DNA of 64,000 nucleotides from Psettodes erumei (GCA_016785225.1 JAFBJZ010000782.1:1302001-1366000), one strand, 5' to 3'. Counted from the stretch's first letter, positions 37,186 to 51,735 are shown. Translations and numbers: made by a program. Notes: generated by a model from the letters alone, not told the origin.

Positions 37186-40100
37186 CTGTAGTATTGTATG
37201 GGAATACAAAACTGCTGAAAAATGGGCCCAGCCCCTTTTTATTTATTTTTGTGTAAAAATATTACCAAACATACATTGGCGTATAGTTAAAACACTTGCG
37301 TGTAAGTATTAAATGTACGGTAGCATTCCTGCCTACATGATGAGAATTGTACATTAAAATACTAGTTATGACATCTTAATGTTATGACATTTGATCAAGA
37401 GACATACTTGAGATCCTGATTTTCTCCACTTGTTTCCATGTCAAAGTGAAAAGCTGATTTTGATAGGAGACAGTATCACAAAGTGTCCCTAAGGAAGAAC
37501 AAAAACGCTGGTAGCAGAAAATAGATATCCTGCGGATTTCTTTTTTTCCCAAGCTCAGGGTTTATCAATTTTTCTTTAACTGATGTTGCCCAGACTGCAG
37601 ATAGCATCTGTCTTTTTGAGACGTTTGAAATGATAGTGATCTGTCCCTCTGGTTGGTTTTAAACATTTGGGGGAAGGGGATATCCTACCATCATGTCACA
37701 GCTGCTCTCAGCTTCCTCAAAGATACTGTCCTTCTAAATCGTTCAAATTGAAAGAAAAAAATGGTATTTACAGACAATCTGTCATTGCTATCTGAAGAGA
37801 GATAATTGAATTTGGGCCAGGGTCTAGGTCTGGCATTTCTCCAGGACTGTTTGAATGTGAAAACCAGGGCTCCCTTTTACGTAGTTGTCTCCTCTATCTC
37901 TCTTCCAACCTGACACATTCACTTTTTCACCGACCTGCGACCTACGCCTCTCCCAGTCACTCATCCAGAGCAGGAGCTAGGTCAGCTTGACCTTTTATCT
38001 GTCAAACACATAGCTAAAGTCAGAGAGGACAGAGTACGCTTTGTGCCAACCAGCACTTTTCTTTTCTAGGCTAAATTTGTTTGCTCTACATTTCATGTGT
38101 GACACTTTTAAAGGAGTCATAGAGAAATCCATTGTCACTGCAGATATGAGCACCATCATCTTTTCATTTCAGGCTTTGATGATAGATCTGAGGCTTGCAA
38201 AAAAAAAAAAAAGACGAAGGAAAGAGAAGGAAATTGACCTCAAACTCAACAACAGGGAGTGCACTCCTATCTTTAATAAATAATAGAGCTAAAGGGCAAC
38301 AGTTGATGCTTCCCTTTTCTTGTTCTCTGACTGATCCTGCTGGAAAAACACCCAACATTAAAGATATACTCATTAAACAAAACAAAGCACTCTTTCATTT
38401 AAAATGGTCATCCAGGTTTGTCCTTGTCAAGGCTGCAGAGTGACTGTCTGAAGATGAAAAAAGTAACATTCAAGTGAAAGCGCCATCCTCTGACAGGAAG
38501 CATTTGCCTTTGAATGAGTCTGGTTTGAAATAGCAGAATAAATGGGCATGGAAATCCACCAAGTTACAGCCCAACTCCTCTCCTCTGTGTCATTTGTGTA
38601 ACCCAGTAAGAGGATAATGAGCCATCGCGAACTGTCAGTTACATGTACAGTAATGTTTTTCTGAGGCTTGTTTGTTATGTCAGATGCTATGCCATCAACC
38701 TGCAATACTTTAAGTATTCCACAACTTCCAGAGAATACTTTGTGTAAAAAAAGCATGATAGAAATGGGTGTTACGTAAGTAATAACTGAAGTGAGTGAAT
38801 TATCTGAACTACTGTACATCAGGGGTTTTTCTCATTGAAGCAAAGGGAGAAGTAGATGCATACAAGTTGCCGTTGTCATGGTGCTTAATTTTAGGTCACA
38901 GACACAAAGTAGTAGGAGCTTCATGTTGTTTTATACAAAAATGTAATATACCAAGACCTCAAAGCCTAAAAAATACCCTTTTAAAGCAAAGAAAAAGCAT
39001 TTGGAAGGAAGAGCTAGCAATTTCATCAACTATTGTGATGACAGTATCAGACATTGAGATAAGCAGTGGGTGGTAGTAATTCTCCAGCTGGGTGCTATTA
39101 AACCAAGAAGAAGATGTAACAAGATTATGTAATTCAAATAGCACCAGTCAATGCACAAAAAGCGGAAAACAATGTCTAAAACATGATGGAAATGTGGCAT
39201 TGATGTTTGCTTCATGTATTAATTTGAAGAAATTAGTCTCCTAATCACGCCACACAGATCTGATGTTTTGTTCTGCTATTTTTCATCTCCTCAGTGGAGT
39301 GGAAGCTTGACATTTCAGTCATATGTTTAGTGTATGTCAGATCATACCTTGTCAAATTTTGCTTTTACTGATGCACTACCTTTTTCTGCCTTTTTCTTGA
39401 TTCGTACCCCATTCCTTTTAATGATGCCCAGTCCTTTCTTCAGTCCCTATTGGGTCACTTTATCACTTTGTACACATTATTACAAATCCAAATTATTCAG
39501 CCAGTTAATATTATACATATGCAATATGAAAACTATGAGGACCAATGAGGAAACTTTTGGAATAGATGAAATGTGGATTTGGACAGCCTCAGCATTCACA
39601 GACTTCCCTGTAAAGGGCCTGTTAATTCTGTGAAACTGCAAGGATTCAGCCAAAGTCGGTGAGCTGACTCAGTAATAAATTAATTAAATCAATTAAAGCA
39701 ACAATACTTATCTAAAACTTGCTCATTTCAGCCCCCATAAGCTTCCAGTGCTTATGGTCACATCAGAAGAAGTAAGGCTGCTGCAGCAAAAAGATTTTGA
39801 GGAGTTTGGACTTAAGTATTGAACTGAGCAATGGTTCATTGTGCAGAAATTCAACCTGTCATTTGTAAGAGAAAGACTGCAGATAGAAAAACATGGTAAA
39901 ATATTTGATTCATGCAGTAAAAGCAATACATCCACAGCTCTTTAGATTTTATCTTGAGCTACTCTCTTTAAATTATCCTTGATAAGCAAGGTTCAATAAG
40001 GCACAAATCACTCATCAGCTGTAATTATTGTCCAGCTAAGGGAGTGGTATCAGTCCATCTACGTCCACTCATTCTTTTTTTTGAAGCTTTGAAACTCTTC

Positions 40101-41040
40101 TGCTTGCTGACCCCAAACTGCCCCTTGAAATGGATTGCCGGCTTTAATCGCCCACGCACATTTGAAGGGGATGTGGGAAGGTGGCATCAAGTGAGTATAA
40201 AATGCATACTGCAGAGGGCTGTGTGACATTGTCAGATTCTATCATCAAATGTTCAAAACACAATAATTTACACAATGCACAGTGTCTCTCTTTGAGAGAG
40301 TAGGTGTATTCTCTCTGCTCTGCAGTCTGCATTCACTGCAAAAGGGGTTATTAATGAAAGCTGTTATATCTTAATTTAGAGTGATTAAATCCTCTTATGA
40401 ATATTTTTTATGCACCATTAACATTGCAGCATAGGACACAATCATCACCCTTTTTGGTTTGAATTTTTCTGAGCAGAGATATTCAGTCATTTATTTATTT
40501 GGTGATTAGTTTCTTTGAATTTGTTGTTTTGGTTTTCAGAAGTTGCTTTGTGAATTCTAGTGTGACACGGAAGCCAAGACTGTGCTGCATGCTACATATT
40601 AATCAAACAAGAAAAACAAAATAAATAAGAAGAGAATAAGCCAAAACAATACATTTTCACTTTCTTGCTGATGGTTAGATAAGACTAATATCATTCCATC
40701 TGTTAATGAAACATGGAGAATAGCCAGCAGATGGTTTTCCTAGGCCTTGGTCTTTTGGAGGGAAACAAAATCCACCTTCCAACATGTACTTAGCTCATCA
40801 TCAACACATTGTGTCTTGTTCAAAGTGAAAACAATTTGTGGCTGTAAGAAGCATTATGTATGGGATTATTTCTGTGTTCTTGTCTACATGGTGTAATGCA
40901 TTTTTTTTCCAATTTACTATTTTCAACCTCAGATTACATACAGTAATTGCCTGATTTTTATGCTTGTTGCAAGACATCTTAACAGAGCATATTATTTTAT
41001 TGGATACTTGTAAGTAGCTCTGCATTAGTCAATATTTTTT
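37186..41040. other. Non-coding stretch, nothing recognised
   Basis: It includes the longest open frame of the window (130 codons, minus strand, 38427-38819). That frame has no motif and an AT-rich, non-coding-like composition. A13 lies at about 38200-38212. No gene or mobile element was recognised. Confidence 0.65.
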
Positions 41041-41345
41041 CAGTAAAAGGGGGTGTTTTGCAGTGCAGTGGCCAGTTATTCGACAGGGGCCCAGCAGGAG
41101 CCGAGCTGCATGCTACACTGTGTGTGGTGATTAATCACGCTGTGACTCTGTGTCTCTTGGGCCTGTCAACTACTCTGGCCGCACGAGGTCCAGGGAACAT
41201 CTGGGGATGTCTAGGGATGTCGGGAGGGGGGTGACCACAGCCCATTCATCTCCCAGGGACAGGGACCAGACGTGCTGTCTCAATCTCACGTCACCCACCC
41301 ACCCTCCCTTTACCTCAAATGTCCCTGCAGACCCAGCCTGGACAA
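41041..41345. other. GC-rich block
   Basis: About 300 bases are clearly GC-richer than their surroundings, with several CpGs and C/G-rich words (GGGGCCCAGCAGG, GGGAGGGGGGTGACC). Frames are open on both strands but without motif. It may be a conserved element or the remains of a GC-rich insertion. Confidence 0.3.
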
Positions 41346-41644
41346 AAGGTGCACTCTTATTACATGACACATAACACTTTGAGTAACTGTGAACAGAGGA
41401 AGGCGATGTCTTGGGGCTGTACATCAGCGACAATAACAACCAGGGCTGGTAATGTGCCTGTTGGTGAGCTATCAAGAAGAACAACAACCTGCTGGGTGTG
41501 GGAATAAGGCCTGACACATTGCTTTAGCAGGAACAGCTTAAGACAGGGATGTAGCTTAAAATACCACCACAACAAACGCACAAACATGGCACAGGAGCAG
41601 ACTCGTATATAAATCGTGCACACAATGGTGTGAAAGTGCTGAAA

Positions 41645-41676
41645 ATATGCACCAGTTTAAAGCAACTGGTGCATAT
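41645..41676. repeat. Perfect 13-bp inverted repeat, 6-nt loop
   Basis: The arms ATATGCACCAGTT (41645-41657) and AACTGGTGCATAT (41664-41676) are exact complements around TAAAGC. It would fold into a short stable hairpin. No T-tract follows, and the stem is too short for a microRNA precursor. Confidence 0.9.
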
Positions 41677-42389
41677 AAAAGCAATAAAAGGCTGACGAAA
41701 AAAAAGATGAAAAATACAGAGGTGTCAGTGGTAGCCGATATAATTCCTTGCGTAGCTGCACAGCAAGTTCAGAGTTGCTGGAAATAACTACGTGGTTTCC
41801 AACAACACAAACAAGCCCTGTCCAAACCAAAACCATCTTGGACTGGTGTCATGAATATACCAAGCTTTGTCCTCATACTGTTTTCAGTTGTATTTGGAAG
41901 TATGCTTTATTTATTGTAAACTAGGCCCCTCTGGGTTTCATTAAACATCCTGCTCCCAACTGCAATGGCTCAACATTAAATGTAAACTATATGCTCCAAC
42001 ACAATTATGATAAGGGATTTTGCATTATTTAGGTTGCTCTTTACTGTAAATATTCAGCAGAATAACTAGTTGTACAATAGAAATCCACATTTGAATGTGT
42101 AGTGCACCTGACCTAAATATTACATTAGGAAATATGCAAAGCATGATTTTAGGAACAAGTGCTTCCAGTGACCAGAATCTTCATCCATTAAAACAATCCA
42201 CTGAATTACTCTTGCATTCTGCTGAATGTTTCACTTCGGGCATTGTGTCCTGTATCTTATTTTGTAAACATGAGCCTGATTTATATCTGTGGTATAATCC
42301 TGGTGATTCACAGCAAATCAATTCAATGGAGATAAGATAAATCAGCTGCGATGAAGTTAATGCAGATGAGGTATTTTGGGCATAAAAGA

Positions 42390-42690
42390 ACCAGCTGATT
42401 ATGCAGTGGCCCCTGTGCCTGTTCCAGGAAGCTGGTGCACAGCAGAGATACATGAGCTGTGCTCCCCCTTGCTCCGTGTGTGACGGCATGATGAATGATT
42501 GCCGGGGGGAGCAGAGGAAATGCAGTCAGGGCAGGTCTGACATAAGGGAATCATGGGATATACATGCACTGGCTGTGTTCGCAGGTCTGTTTCCTTTTTT
42601 CTCCCTTCTGTTCCTGCGGCCGGGAACTCAAATAGGAGGTTTTTTTGAGAGTGGTGGTGGTAGATCTGAGCGGCCTCCCTGTAGGACATT
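42390..42690. other. GC-richer block, open on both strands
   Basis: Overlapping frames of about 100 codons exist on both strands (42399-42710 and 42401-42700), as expected for GC-rich DNA with few stop codons. No motif was recognised. It includes GCGGCCGGG and a T7 run. It may be a conserved non-coding element. Confidence 0.3.
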
Positions 42691-42699
42691 TGACAGGTG

Positions 42700-45394
42700 A
42701 TAGCTTGCAAAGCATTGTTTTTAAGAGGCGAAAATTTTATATCCTGCTTAAATCAGTGCTATTGGAGTTCTCAAGGCACATGCACAGTGACACAGGTGCA
42801 CACAAACAGCCATAAAAACATGCATGCGCTCATTCACACATACACTCACTGAGACACATGGCTCTCAGTGATTTAGCTAAGTGTGATGGGATTAGTGTGA
42901 CTCTGGTGAAACTTCAGCAGAAACCACATGGATACAGACTTTAATCTCTAATGTGGAGGTCAGAATATGCCCCAAAATAAATGTCACTCAAATTGCACAA
43001 AGCAAAATCCAAATGCACATGTGCGTGTCTTCAAACACAGACACACAAGTTCTTCAAATGAAACAAACAATGGATAGTGAGCATTGAGTTTCAGATGAGT
43101 GACTGTCAACACAAAGCATGTTTCACTTAAGTGAACACCAGAATATTAAATACAAATTAGAGCCCAAGAGGGGGGGGCATCAGCTCAAATGGGCTTTTCT
43201 CATTAGGATCTGTATTCAAATGGTGGCATATGTTCCTGTCATGTGTTTTCACTGTGTTTTAAGGACAAGCATATCTTGATGCTCAAATGCCCAGGTGTGG
43301 ATTTATTTGGAACATTCACTGGCTGTGCTCTGGTAAACACAGCTCATATCAAAAACCAAACAACACAACTCATCAGGCCAGTTAAATGGAAATGAATGCT
43401 GAAGAGCATTTATACAAATGCCTTTTTACGGTTGCCACTCATTTCCCAAAACAGCATTTAGGATCGCATGCTCACATTCATCCGTACTTGAAATAATTGA
43501 CTCAATCAACTTTTTGTAAGCCATGCAATGTTAAAATACTGAACATAAATGAAACAGCTTATATAGGTGTAGGAACACTTTATACACTTAGAATTGTCAC
43601 ACTGAGTTTGTCTTTGGAGCATGATTTGTAGTCCCAGATTCCAGCTCAGTGCAATTTTATGAGTGATGTTACTGGCTTTATGTTACAAAGATTCAAACAA
43701 ATATTAGGCTTCAAATCAAACAGTGATGGCTATGTGCATGCTTAACAATGATGTCAGTCTGCAATAAAATTAATGCTCCTCAAACTGAAAATTCCCTTTT
43801 TTAAATAAAATACTCAGCCTTTATAGACACACAGATAATACAAATTTAAAAAAAATGATTTTCTGTAGAAGCAGACCTTGTCTTTTATACCTGATGGCAT
43901 GAATGCTATATTGGTGATATATGAAAAACAACCTCACTTCACACCAAGTTCCAACTAACAAATGAATAAGACCATTTTGGAGGGAAAATATGAATGATGT
44001 CTGAAGCCACCATTGCCTTTGATTGTAGAGCATAATCGGTCCCAAAAACAGTCAGGGAATGAGGATCGCTCAACAAAGTGAAAGTTGAAAACTTCTACAA
44101 TTGGAGCCTAATCTGGAGATTAATGTCAATATATATACTCAGATAAGAACTTCATATGAATCATAAAACTACCCCACACTTTTGCCTACACTGTTGCATT
44201 TTCTTGGAAGCTTTTCCCCATGTATTCTTTATTATGCAGCAAAATCTCCCAAAAGGCACACATTTCTGCTGCAGTGAACTAAGCTGAGTGACTTGAAGTG
44301 GTTTCTTGGTCAGCCACATTTTGCGTTTGATAAAAGTCTTTGTGAAAAGTCATGGTCATATGGAGGATTTTCTCACTTGCTGAATCAGCAAGGTAAACAA
44401 GAATGAGCTCCTGTTTTAAACTGAACATCTTTTTTCTAGTGGATGCAAAGCTTTCTGAATGCTGCTGACATGTCTGCAGATCCACAAATGTGAATTTTCT
44501 GCAGATTCCTCCTTCATTTTGCTCTGTGTCTCTCTCCAGCTGTGTGTATTCACCAGCAGGAATGATAGCTGAACAGTTAAGCACACTGCTTCAGAATTAC
44601 ACAGCAACATAAAAACATGGGACTGAATCCCAGCAGAGTCAAAGAAAATAATGAAAATTGGGACCAAAAAGCAGAACAGAACACATTTCTAATGTCATGT
44701 AAACAACTGAACTGTATGTTTGCTTGTTTCCACGGATCATGAAATATGCTCAAAACGAAATAACTTGAAATGGGAAAGCAATTTAACTTGAGTCATACAA
44801 CCAAACCAAACATATCAGAAGTAAATTTCATTAAAAAGCCAAAATAACAAAAAAATTTAGATAGCTAACAGCTTATATAGTTATTTTCCCACTGAATCAT
44901 TCAATATGTTGTATTAAAGTCCCTAAGTGTAGGCCAGAGTTCATCACATGCCCAAAGTACATATACAGTATATTATACACAAATATAAGTAAAAGATACA
45001 TAGAAATGTACAAGTAATAGTAAGCACACAATTATAGTGTGATTTCAAGATTTGCAGTTGGACTGTGGAGCATTTCGTGTGAATAGGAATGTGATGTGAA
45101 TACTGATTAAGAGTGCATCTTTTTATCTAAACTGTGAAACAGCTCAGAAGTTCTTTCATCCTCACTGTGCTGTTCAATCCCAATGTCAATCGAAGTAAAG
45201 GTGGAGCAGCTTCAAATGTGACTGTCCTTGGTGCTGAATTCACTGACTGCCTTTTACACCTAACCTATGTATTCATGAAAGGAAAAAAAATACCTTTTTC
45301 CTTTGTAGACTCACAAAGCCACTAATATATGTGTCAATATAATATAAATCACGCACAGGCAAAAACAGGCAAATGCAAACACAGATGCATGCAT
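42700..45394. other. Non-coding stretch, nothing recognised
   Basis: The stretch at 42775-42870 is rich in imperfect CACA/GACACA words. The remainder is AT-rich with no gene or element identified. Confidence 0.65.
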
Positions 45395-45438
<44 letters not shown>

Positions 45439-45440
45439 AC
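45395..45440. repeat. (CA)n microsatellite
   Basis: About 19 CA units, one CATA interruption near the right end, preceded by a GCATGCATGCA stretch. Confidence 0.97.
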
Positions 45441-45479
45441 TCAGTATGGCTGTGCTTTGTTTGGCAGCACCTCCGTCAC

Positions 45480-45645
45480 TGTGAAAGACCTCTTGTCTCT
45501 GGGCACCAGTGGAAATGACTGCCCTTTCATTAATCTCCCTGTCCACAGTGCAGACCTCCCCTAATTACAGCCATTGTTTACCTTTGCGCTGGCACACCCA
45601 TTGAATTATTGATGGCTGCTCTGCCCCAGTCAGTTTAAAGGCCTT
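45480..45645. promoter_or_regulatory. Candidate conserved enhancer-like element
   Basis: CCTAATTACAGCCATTGTTTACC at about 45559-45581 joins a homeodomain core, a SOX-like CATTGT and a forkhead-like TGTTTAC. TTGAATTATTGATGG follows at about 45601. The block is free of simple repeats and of balanced composition. Its resemblance to vertebrate conserved non-coding elements is my inference from motif density. Confidence 0.28.
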
Positions 45646-48600
45646 GCCAATGGGCACACATGAGCCACTCAACAGATACCTGCCAACAACCCCCCCCATG
45701 TCTTCTGCATGACACTCCACTGAATTATTATGGTAATAGTAATTTGTTTTCTTGACAGTGTGTTGTAGTAAAGAGAAAGGCATGCCATCATTGCATGCTT
45801 TGTTGTTGGTACTTAATGATATGACAAAAAAAACCTCAATTGTTTCACGTGGTAAATGGATCATCAGGTAACTTCAGAGCACTTTTCCAGTGTTTCTGTG
45901 TTTCCAGTCTTTCACCACATTTCAGAAAAAATAATGCTATTATCTTTGATTCTTCAAGCTTCAAGGTTCAGTGTTTAATTTACTGAATAAACAAATGACC
46001 CTTGGATTTATTCAAACCAAATGGCCACCACTGACAATCTCCCTTACTGCTTATTGCATGAATTTAAATGCTTATGAAGCATAATACAAGTCACATCCAA
46101 TTTGCCAAACCTGCCTTCAGTGGCCCATTATAACCCTCTAATGACATGCATATATAAAATCCTTCTATCTCCACTGCAAATAAAAAAGCAACTGAGACCA
46201 AACCAAATCCATGAATGATTACCCCCAACAATAAGTAAATCCGCAGGACTAAAATTCAATTTTCAGCAATCCCACAGTCCTACTGCTAGACGCCATTCAA
46301 AGCTCATGAGGATTTGGACTTAAAGCGACTTAGAGGTGATTTATGCAGTAACCCAAATGACTGTGCTCAGACGAGAAGAAAGGCCGGAGCCTTCAGAAGG
46401 AGAACCTGTCTCTGTGTCATGACTCACTGTAGCTACAGTCTGCATGACAAGGTAGGGTGCTGCCTTGTATCAGATTGTGAGGGATTGTGCTCCACTGGGC
46501 GGTTCCACTGTGCACATCCCCTCCAGTGTCATGCAGTTAGAGCCCACATTCTCTCACTGCTGGCAAGAAAGAGAGGAAAAAGATCAATCTTAAATGTCAA
46601 AGCCATTTGAGATATCTCTTATGTGGTTGTTTACAACAGTTCTGCATCAGTAATACCACTCAAAGAATCAGATTTGACAGTATATCTCAGAGGACATTAG
46701 ACCCTGTCTGTGACGTAAGCAATAAATAATTTGTCAGAACAGCAATACATTTGTGTTCGTGTCAAATGCACACTTTTTTTCTTTTCTGTTAAGAGTCAAA
46801 AGCAGACTGTAACCTAAGAAAAGCCTACAGTAACTACAGTAAACAGTAGCTGCATGCAAGATGGTATAATCTGAATAAACATTTCCATGTTCAATTGGAA
46901 GAAAAGAAAAATAAGTATTTCAGAAAGAAAGTATTTCAACAAAATGTTGTCATCCTAGGATCACAGTGTGCTGTGTGCATAGCCTTGCTGTTTATCAAAA
47001 TAGTTAACATTGTCATCCACAACAGCAGCTGTAGCAGTTATTGCATGATGGGTCCGAAGCTTCACGCCTTTCATTGCTGGAGGACATTATTTTCCTCCAG
47101 AAAGGCAGATGATTGTGAGTGCACCAGCCCTACAATAACTGCAATAACAGCTTAGATACAGGTCAATAGTTAGTTTAGGTTTCAGGTGTCACCACCTTTT
47201 TGTATATGGTAACTACCTTTCCTTTTATTGAGGAAATTTTACAAGAGGCATAATTTGTATACTTCAAAATGTGTACAAGTTTGTGGGCACTTTGGCAGAT
47301 AGGCAAATGAATTCCTGTATTGTAGTGTATTAATTTTCATCATTATATAGTATTTTAGAAACTGGCTTGTGCTTCCTGTTCAGCACCCTTGCTGGCGTGT
47401 ACTGAGGGGAGCACAAAACTATATGTTTGAGGGGCAATCAAGCATGAATGAAAAACTGTTTAATTAAACTGACTTACTTACTTATTAAAGCTAAGGGTTT
47501 CTGGTGTGGAAAACCTATGCTTTATCAGCACAGCTAAAACTAAAGTAGTGCAGCATTTAGGTTGTGCATTTCTTTGTCTATTTACAGTAAATGTATCTAG
47601 GTCTTAACAGATACATTCATAGATTAACCTTATTATTATCCATGACAGATAGATGTTCTCATTTTCACTTCATGTTGATATAGAGGAAAATTGAGTGGTT
47701 GCAGAAATATAAATATTACCTGTTGTGTATATAACTACATCTTGCATAAAGCAACATTTTCAAAGGTTACTTTGCAATATTTCTGTTATTTTTCAAACTG
47801 AATCAAGTGACTCCCTGGAATGGGAGAAGCTTGTTTTCTTTGTACTCAACTCATCTCAGTTACTGTTTTAGGTGTGTTTTTAGTTTGTGTTCAAATAGAA
47901 AAAGAGCAAACTCACATTTACGCAGGCCATTTCTAACATCACACATTCATTAGAAAATTCAATTATTTCCCTGTTTTCTCATTTCCTCAGCAACACTGGA
48001 ACAAACATTGAGAACAAAGAGCATTATTTTAATTTCCCCTCTTTCTGATTATACTTTAATTCAGAGGACATCAGATCACTCATGAAAATATATTGATACC
48101 ATGTATTACATTTCCCATTCTGAAAAACCTGCCCAGAGGAGGGAAGGTTGAGAGGATTTTCAACATTTCAACATTGCTTCACGTAGAGATACCATTGTTG
48201 GCCTGGTTAAAGGAACTTCCCACAACACCACCTCCCACAGCAATGTGAATGAAAGTAACCTAAAAGGTTTAATTTGTTTTTTAAAAAAAATCAACAAAGA
48301 CTTTAAAAAAAGTCATGCATAAAAAGACAGAATACCACTTTTTGAAAGTTGAGATTGTTGTGCAAAATAAATATGATGAGGGCTGTTTCAGATATCAGTC
48401 AGAGAGGAGTGAAGCATAAAGATAATAACAAGAGTGCCACAGTGTGTTTCTCAAGTAGCATAAAGTGTCACTTTCAGCATGCCAATCATGATCACAACCC
48501 TGAGGGACTTCAAGAGGTCACCTCAAGATGAATTACAGCACTGTTAACACTCGAGGTACCATGATGAATTTTGGACATCACATATGTTTGTTATTTGTTT

Positions 48601-51600
48601 GTTATTCTCATTACATGCAGCCTCCAGTAAATATGTGGTTGCATCATCAGATTGTTATGATCTGTTTAAAAAATGATAGTTAATATTGATAGTACTTTAG
48701 TATTGGTAATAATGAAAAGAAACCCTCAGAATTATTATATTTTTATTTAAATTCCCTTCTGCTCCAGCGAGCCACCAACATTTGCTTTCAGATTCACGGC
48801 CCTATTTGCTATAATTTTGACAATGTTTTTATGTCATGTTCTGCAATGAAAATGTTTCATCACTATTCGTACAAGTATTATTGTTGCTGTCATCACTCAA
48901 ATGAAATATAGAGAAAAAAGGGTTAGTCCTTAGCTTGACCCCTAACCCTAATTCATAACTCAAACTGGTTATGGGAAGCACCACAGCACTCTTTTTAACT
49001 AGATACAACTACAAAATGCAAAACCTTAGCTTTCTGTGTATAAAAAACACATGAGCTAAAAAGGATGATTAATTGTTGCATTTCTATAAACTTATGGAAT
49101 ACAAAAAAACACATTTCTTATTCATTCACAATGTATTTTTACAATCCTGCATTCTTTGCATTCAATGCAACTCAGTAGCAATAATTTACTTTCAAGCCAT
49201 GGTTTTCAAAAATGCATGCCCCCCAACTTTGAAGTCTCTGAACCCAAGGCAAGAGAATGCTGATATAATTGTCAGGGGTTATTTTTCTCAGGCTTGATAA
49301 AGCTCCTCCAGAGCCAGAGAAAACACTGTGCATGTTTTTACAGGCAGTGGTGTACTCCTTGCAATGACTAAACTTATCCTCATGTGTGGAATTGGTGGGA
49401 TTTCCCTTTAAAACCACTCTAATTTATAGAGCTGATTCAGAGAATACCAAGTCATAAGTAGAAATTCAGACATGAAAATTCAGTCCTGCAGCCTGCAGTC
49501 CTCTATATTTCTTTGTCTATATGTGATATATGTGAAATATATATGTCTATATATTTCCCTGTTTTGCTCTCTCTAGCTGTACTGTCAATGTTCAAAGAAG
49601 GGTATATCCCACCAGGAAAAAAAATTATTGTTGAAATGTTCGAAATGTAATAAAGTGCTTGATGTCTTTCTGGTCCTGCAGGACACAAGGCTCAGTAGGA
49701 ATAAAGAGCTGTAGTCATGAGAGAGGGAATCAAAGCCTCACTGACCTTTTCCAGATCATATTGAATGGAAAATGGGTGAGGAACATTCGTCAGTTGAAAG
49801 AAACAGCATGTTATAACACAAAACATCAAAGCTCAGATCGCTGTCAAAAATTTTGGCAGGCAGAATTATGTGACAAATCAATTAAACTGAGCTGGTGATG
49901 CTTCAAAAAGAACTAGTTTTGATTTGGTTTCATGTAGTTGCAGAAAACTCTTTGACATCCATAAATCTTTTATCTGGGGGCACAGGGCTCAGAGTCGTGA
50001 GTCTGCAGAGGCCTTGAGCTTTTGTAGGCATATGTAACCCTGTCATCAGCACAATAATGAAAATGTATAATATGCAAGTGAAATTCCATATGAAAGAATG
50101 GGCATTTTAAATAAGGAAGGGGAAAAAATCCCAACAAACCTTTAAGGGCCACAGATGCAGGATAGTGTCCCCTGAAGTTATCAATGGTTACACAAAACAT
50201 TCCTTTGGATGGATAACTGTGGAACCAGTGAAAATCGAAATCCAACTTAAATCCTTACTTTGAGCAGAGCAGTCTGTGTTTTATGGCATAACTGCACCTG
50301 AGAACAGACTGGCTTTTAGCAGTGGCAACCCAGAGATCTGTCAGAAAATGGATGTTTGACAGATAAATTACTGTCTCTTGGATTGGTTTGGAACATCATA
50401 ATAGCATCATAACATCATAATAATACAGTGAGGATAAAACATGGGAACAGAGTTTTGCCAATAGCAGACCTGCTTTATCAACAAAATATGACTTATCAAT
50501 ATAATAAAACACCTGACCTGAAAAACTAATAATAACTAGCTGCCATTGCAATTGGCTCTCTGCATTCTTTTATCTTTGCTTTTGCATTCCTTTGATGATA
50601 AGTTGTATGGAAACAGAACAGTGTGTGCACTGTATTAATTTTCTTCCAAGGTCTCAGTGTTTGCCATCATTTCTCTCAGAACACCTCTAACTTGCTTAAA
50701 GAAAGGTGAAGAAATCTTTCATCTACAAATAGTTCCTTCAATTCATTTGATCTTACTTCTTGTCAAAGCAAATGCAACGCTAACGGAGAATAATTGTAAA
50801 CAATGTATGAAAAGGAAAAGATGACTAACACAATGCAACAACACACATCAGCTGTGTTGAAACAAGATTTCATAAAGACCTCACACGAGCATGTCCTTTT
50901 TCTCTTGATCAACGAGGAGAACCACAGTATCCGTGCATGTGTTTACATTGCGGTGAGCCGTCTCGTGGCCTTAACAATTATAACTCTTGAGTTTTGAGAT
51001 GTGAGTGAAGACCTAAAAGTTATGAAATGCAACAAACTAGACTTGATCATTTGAATCAGAGCCATCATTTGTAGCCAAGCAAGTTTTTCCTTTTGTCTGT
51101 CTGAAAGAGAATATTTGCACATTTGGCATTACTTCCTTGTCGACATACAAACTACACCCACCATACCCACACACAGTCAGAGTGCAGTGGTGATACAGAC
51201 AACACTATTTGCCTTGCATTATTTTTAGCAATGAAGACATGGAGATGAGTGTGAGGGGAAAAAACACTGAAGTATTCCTTTTTAAGATGTTAAAGTGCAA
51301 TGAGTGCTTAAATAAGAGGGGAAGACAGTAGACGATGGCTCTTAAAAATAAGTTGGCGAAATAAGACACTCTCAAATCCTTAATCTCTTTCTGACATTTC
51401 GGCAACAAGTAATTCATAGCACTGGATGACACTTGGAGTTTATCAGCCTTGCATTTATGCTCAGCTCTTCAACATCTTCTCTTAACAGCCGAAGTATTAT
51501 CATCTGGCTATGAGAATGGTACGGCTCTGGCTTTAATAATCCTTATATTTATACCAAAGGGGAGCATCAAACATAACCACTCATTAAATAAACAACAAAC

Positions 51601-51735
51601 CGATGTGAGGCACTATGAACGAGGAGTAGACATCAAATTAGCTGGACAGTGTTGAAGACGCAGGAACAGATGGACAGACTAAGGAAAAAGGCAAACGCAG
51701 ATAATACTAATTTAAGTCAAGTGGGAATGCTGTAC
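45646..51735. other. Non-coding stretch, nothing recognised
   Basis: AT-rich with short open frames only. The 98-codon plus-strand frame at 46314-46610 is cysteine-rich but unrecognised, and lies in a GC-richer patch. Tandem-like ATAT/TCTATAT words occur at about 49514-49556, and a duplicated ACATCATAATA at about 50394-50424. No mobile element was recognised. Confidence 0.6.

Noticed and set aside
38427..38819. Longest open frame in the window (130 codons, minus strand)
   Set aside because: No domain, no codon bias away from the AT-rich background, no start context or splice signals. The length is expected by chance in 64 kb.
46314..46610. Cysteine-rich 98-codon plus-strand frame resembling a small secreted protein
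   Set aside because: No signal peptide, no regular cysteine spacing and no family resemblance. It lies in a GC-richer patch where stops are rarer.
48939..48951. CCCCTAACCCTAA, telomere-like
   Set aside because: Only two repeat units, which occurs by chance. No longer interstitial array.
50035..50070. HYCADD-like peptide on the minus strand resembling the reverse-transcriptase YADD box
   Set aside because: The residues that should precede it (GVPQGSVLGP) are absent and the surrounding frame does not resemble a LINE.
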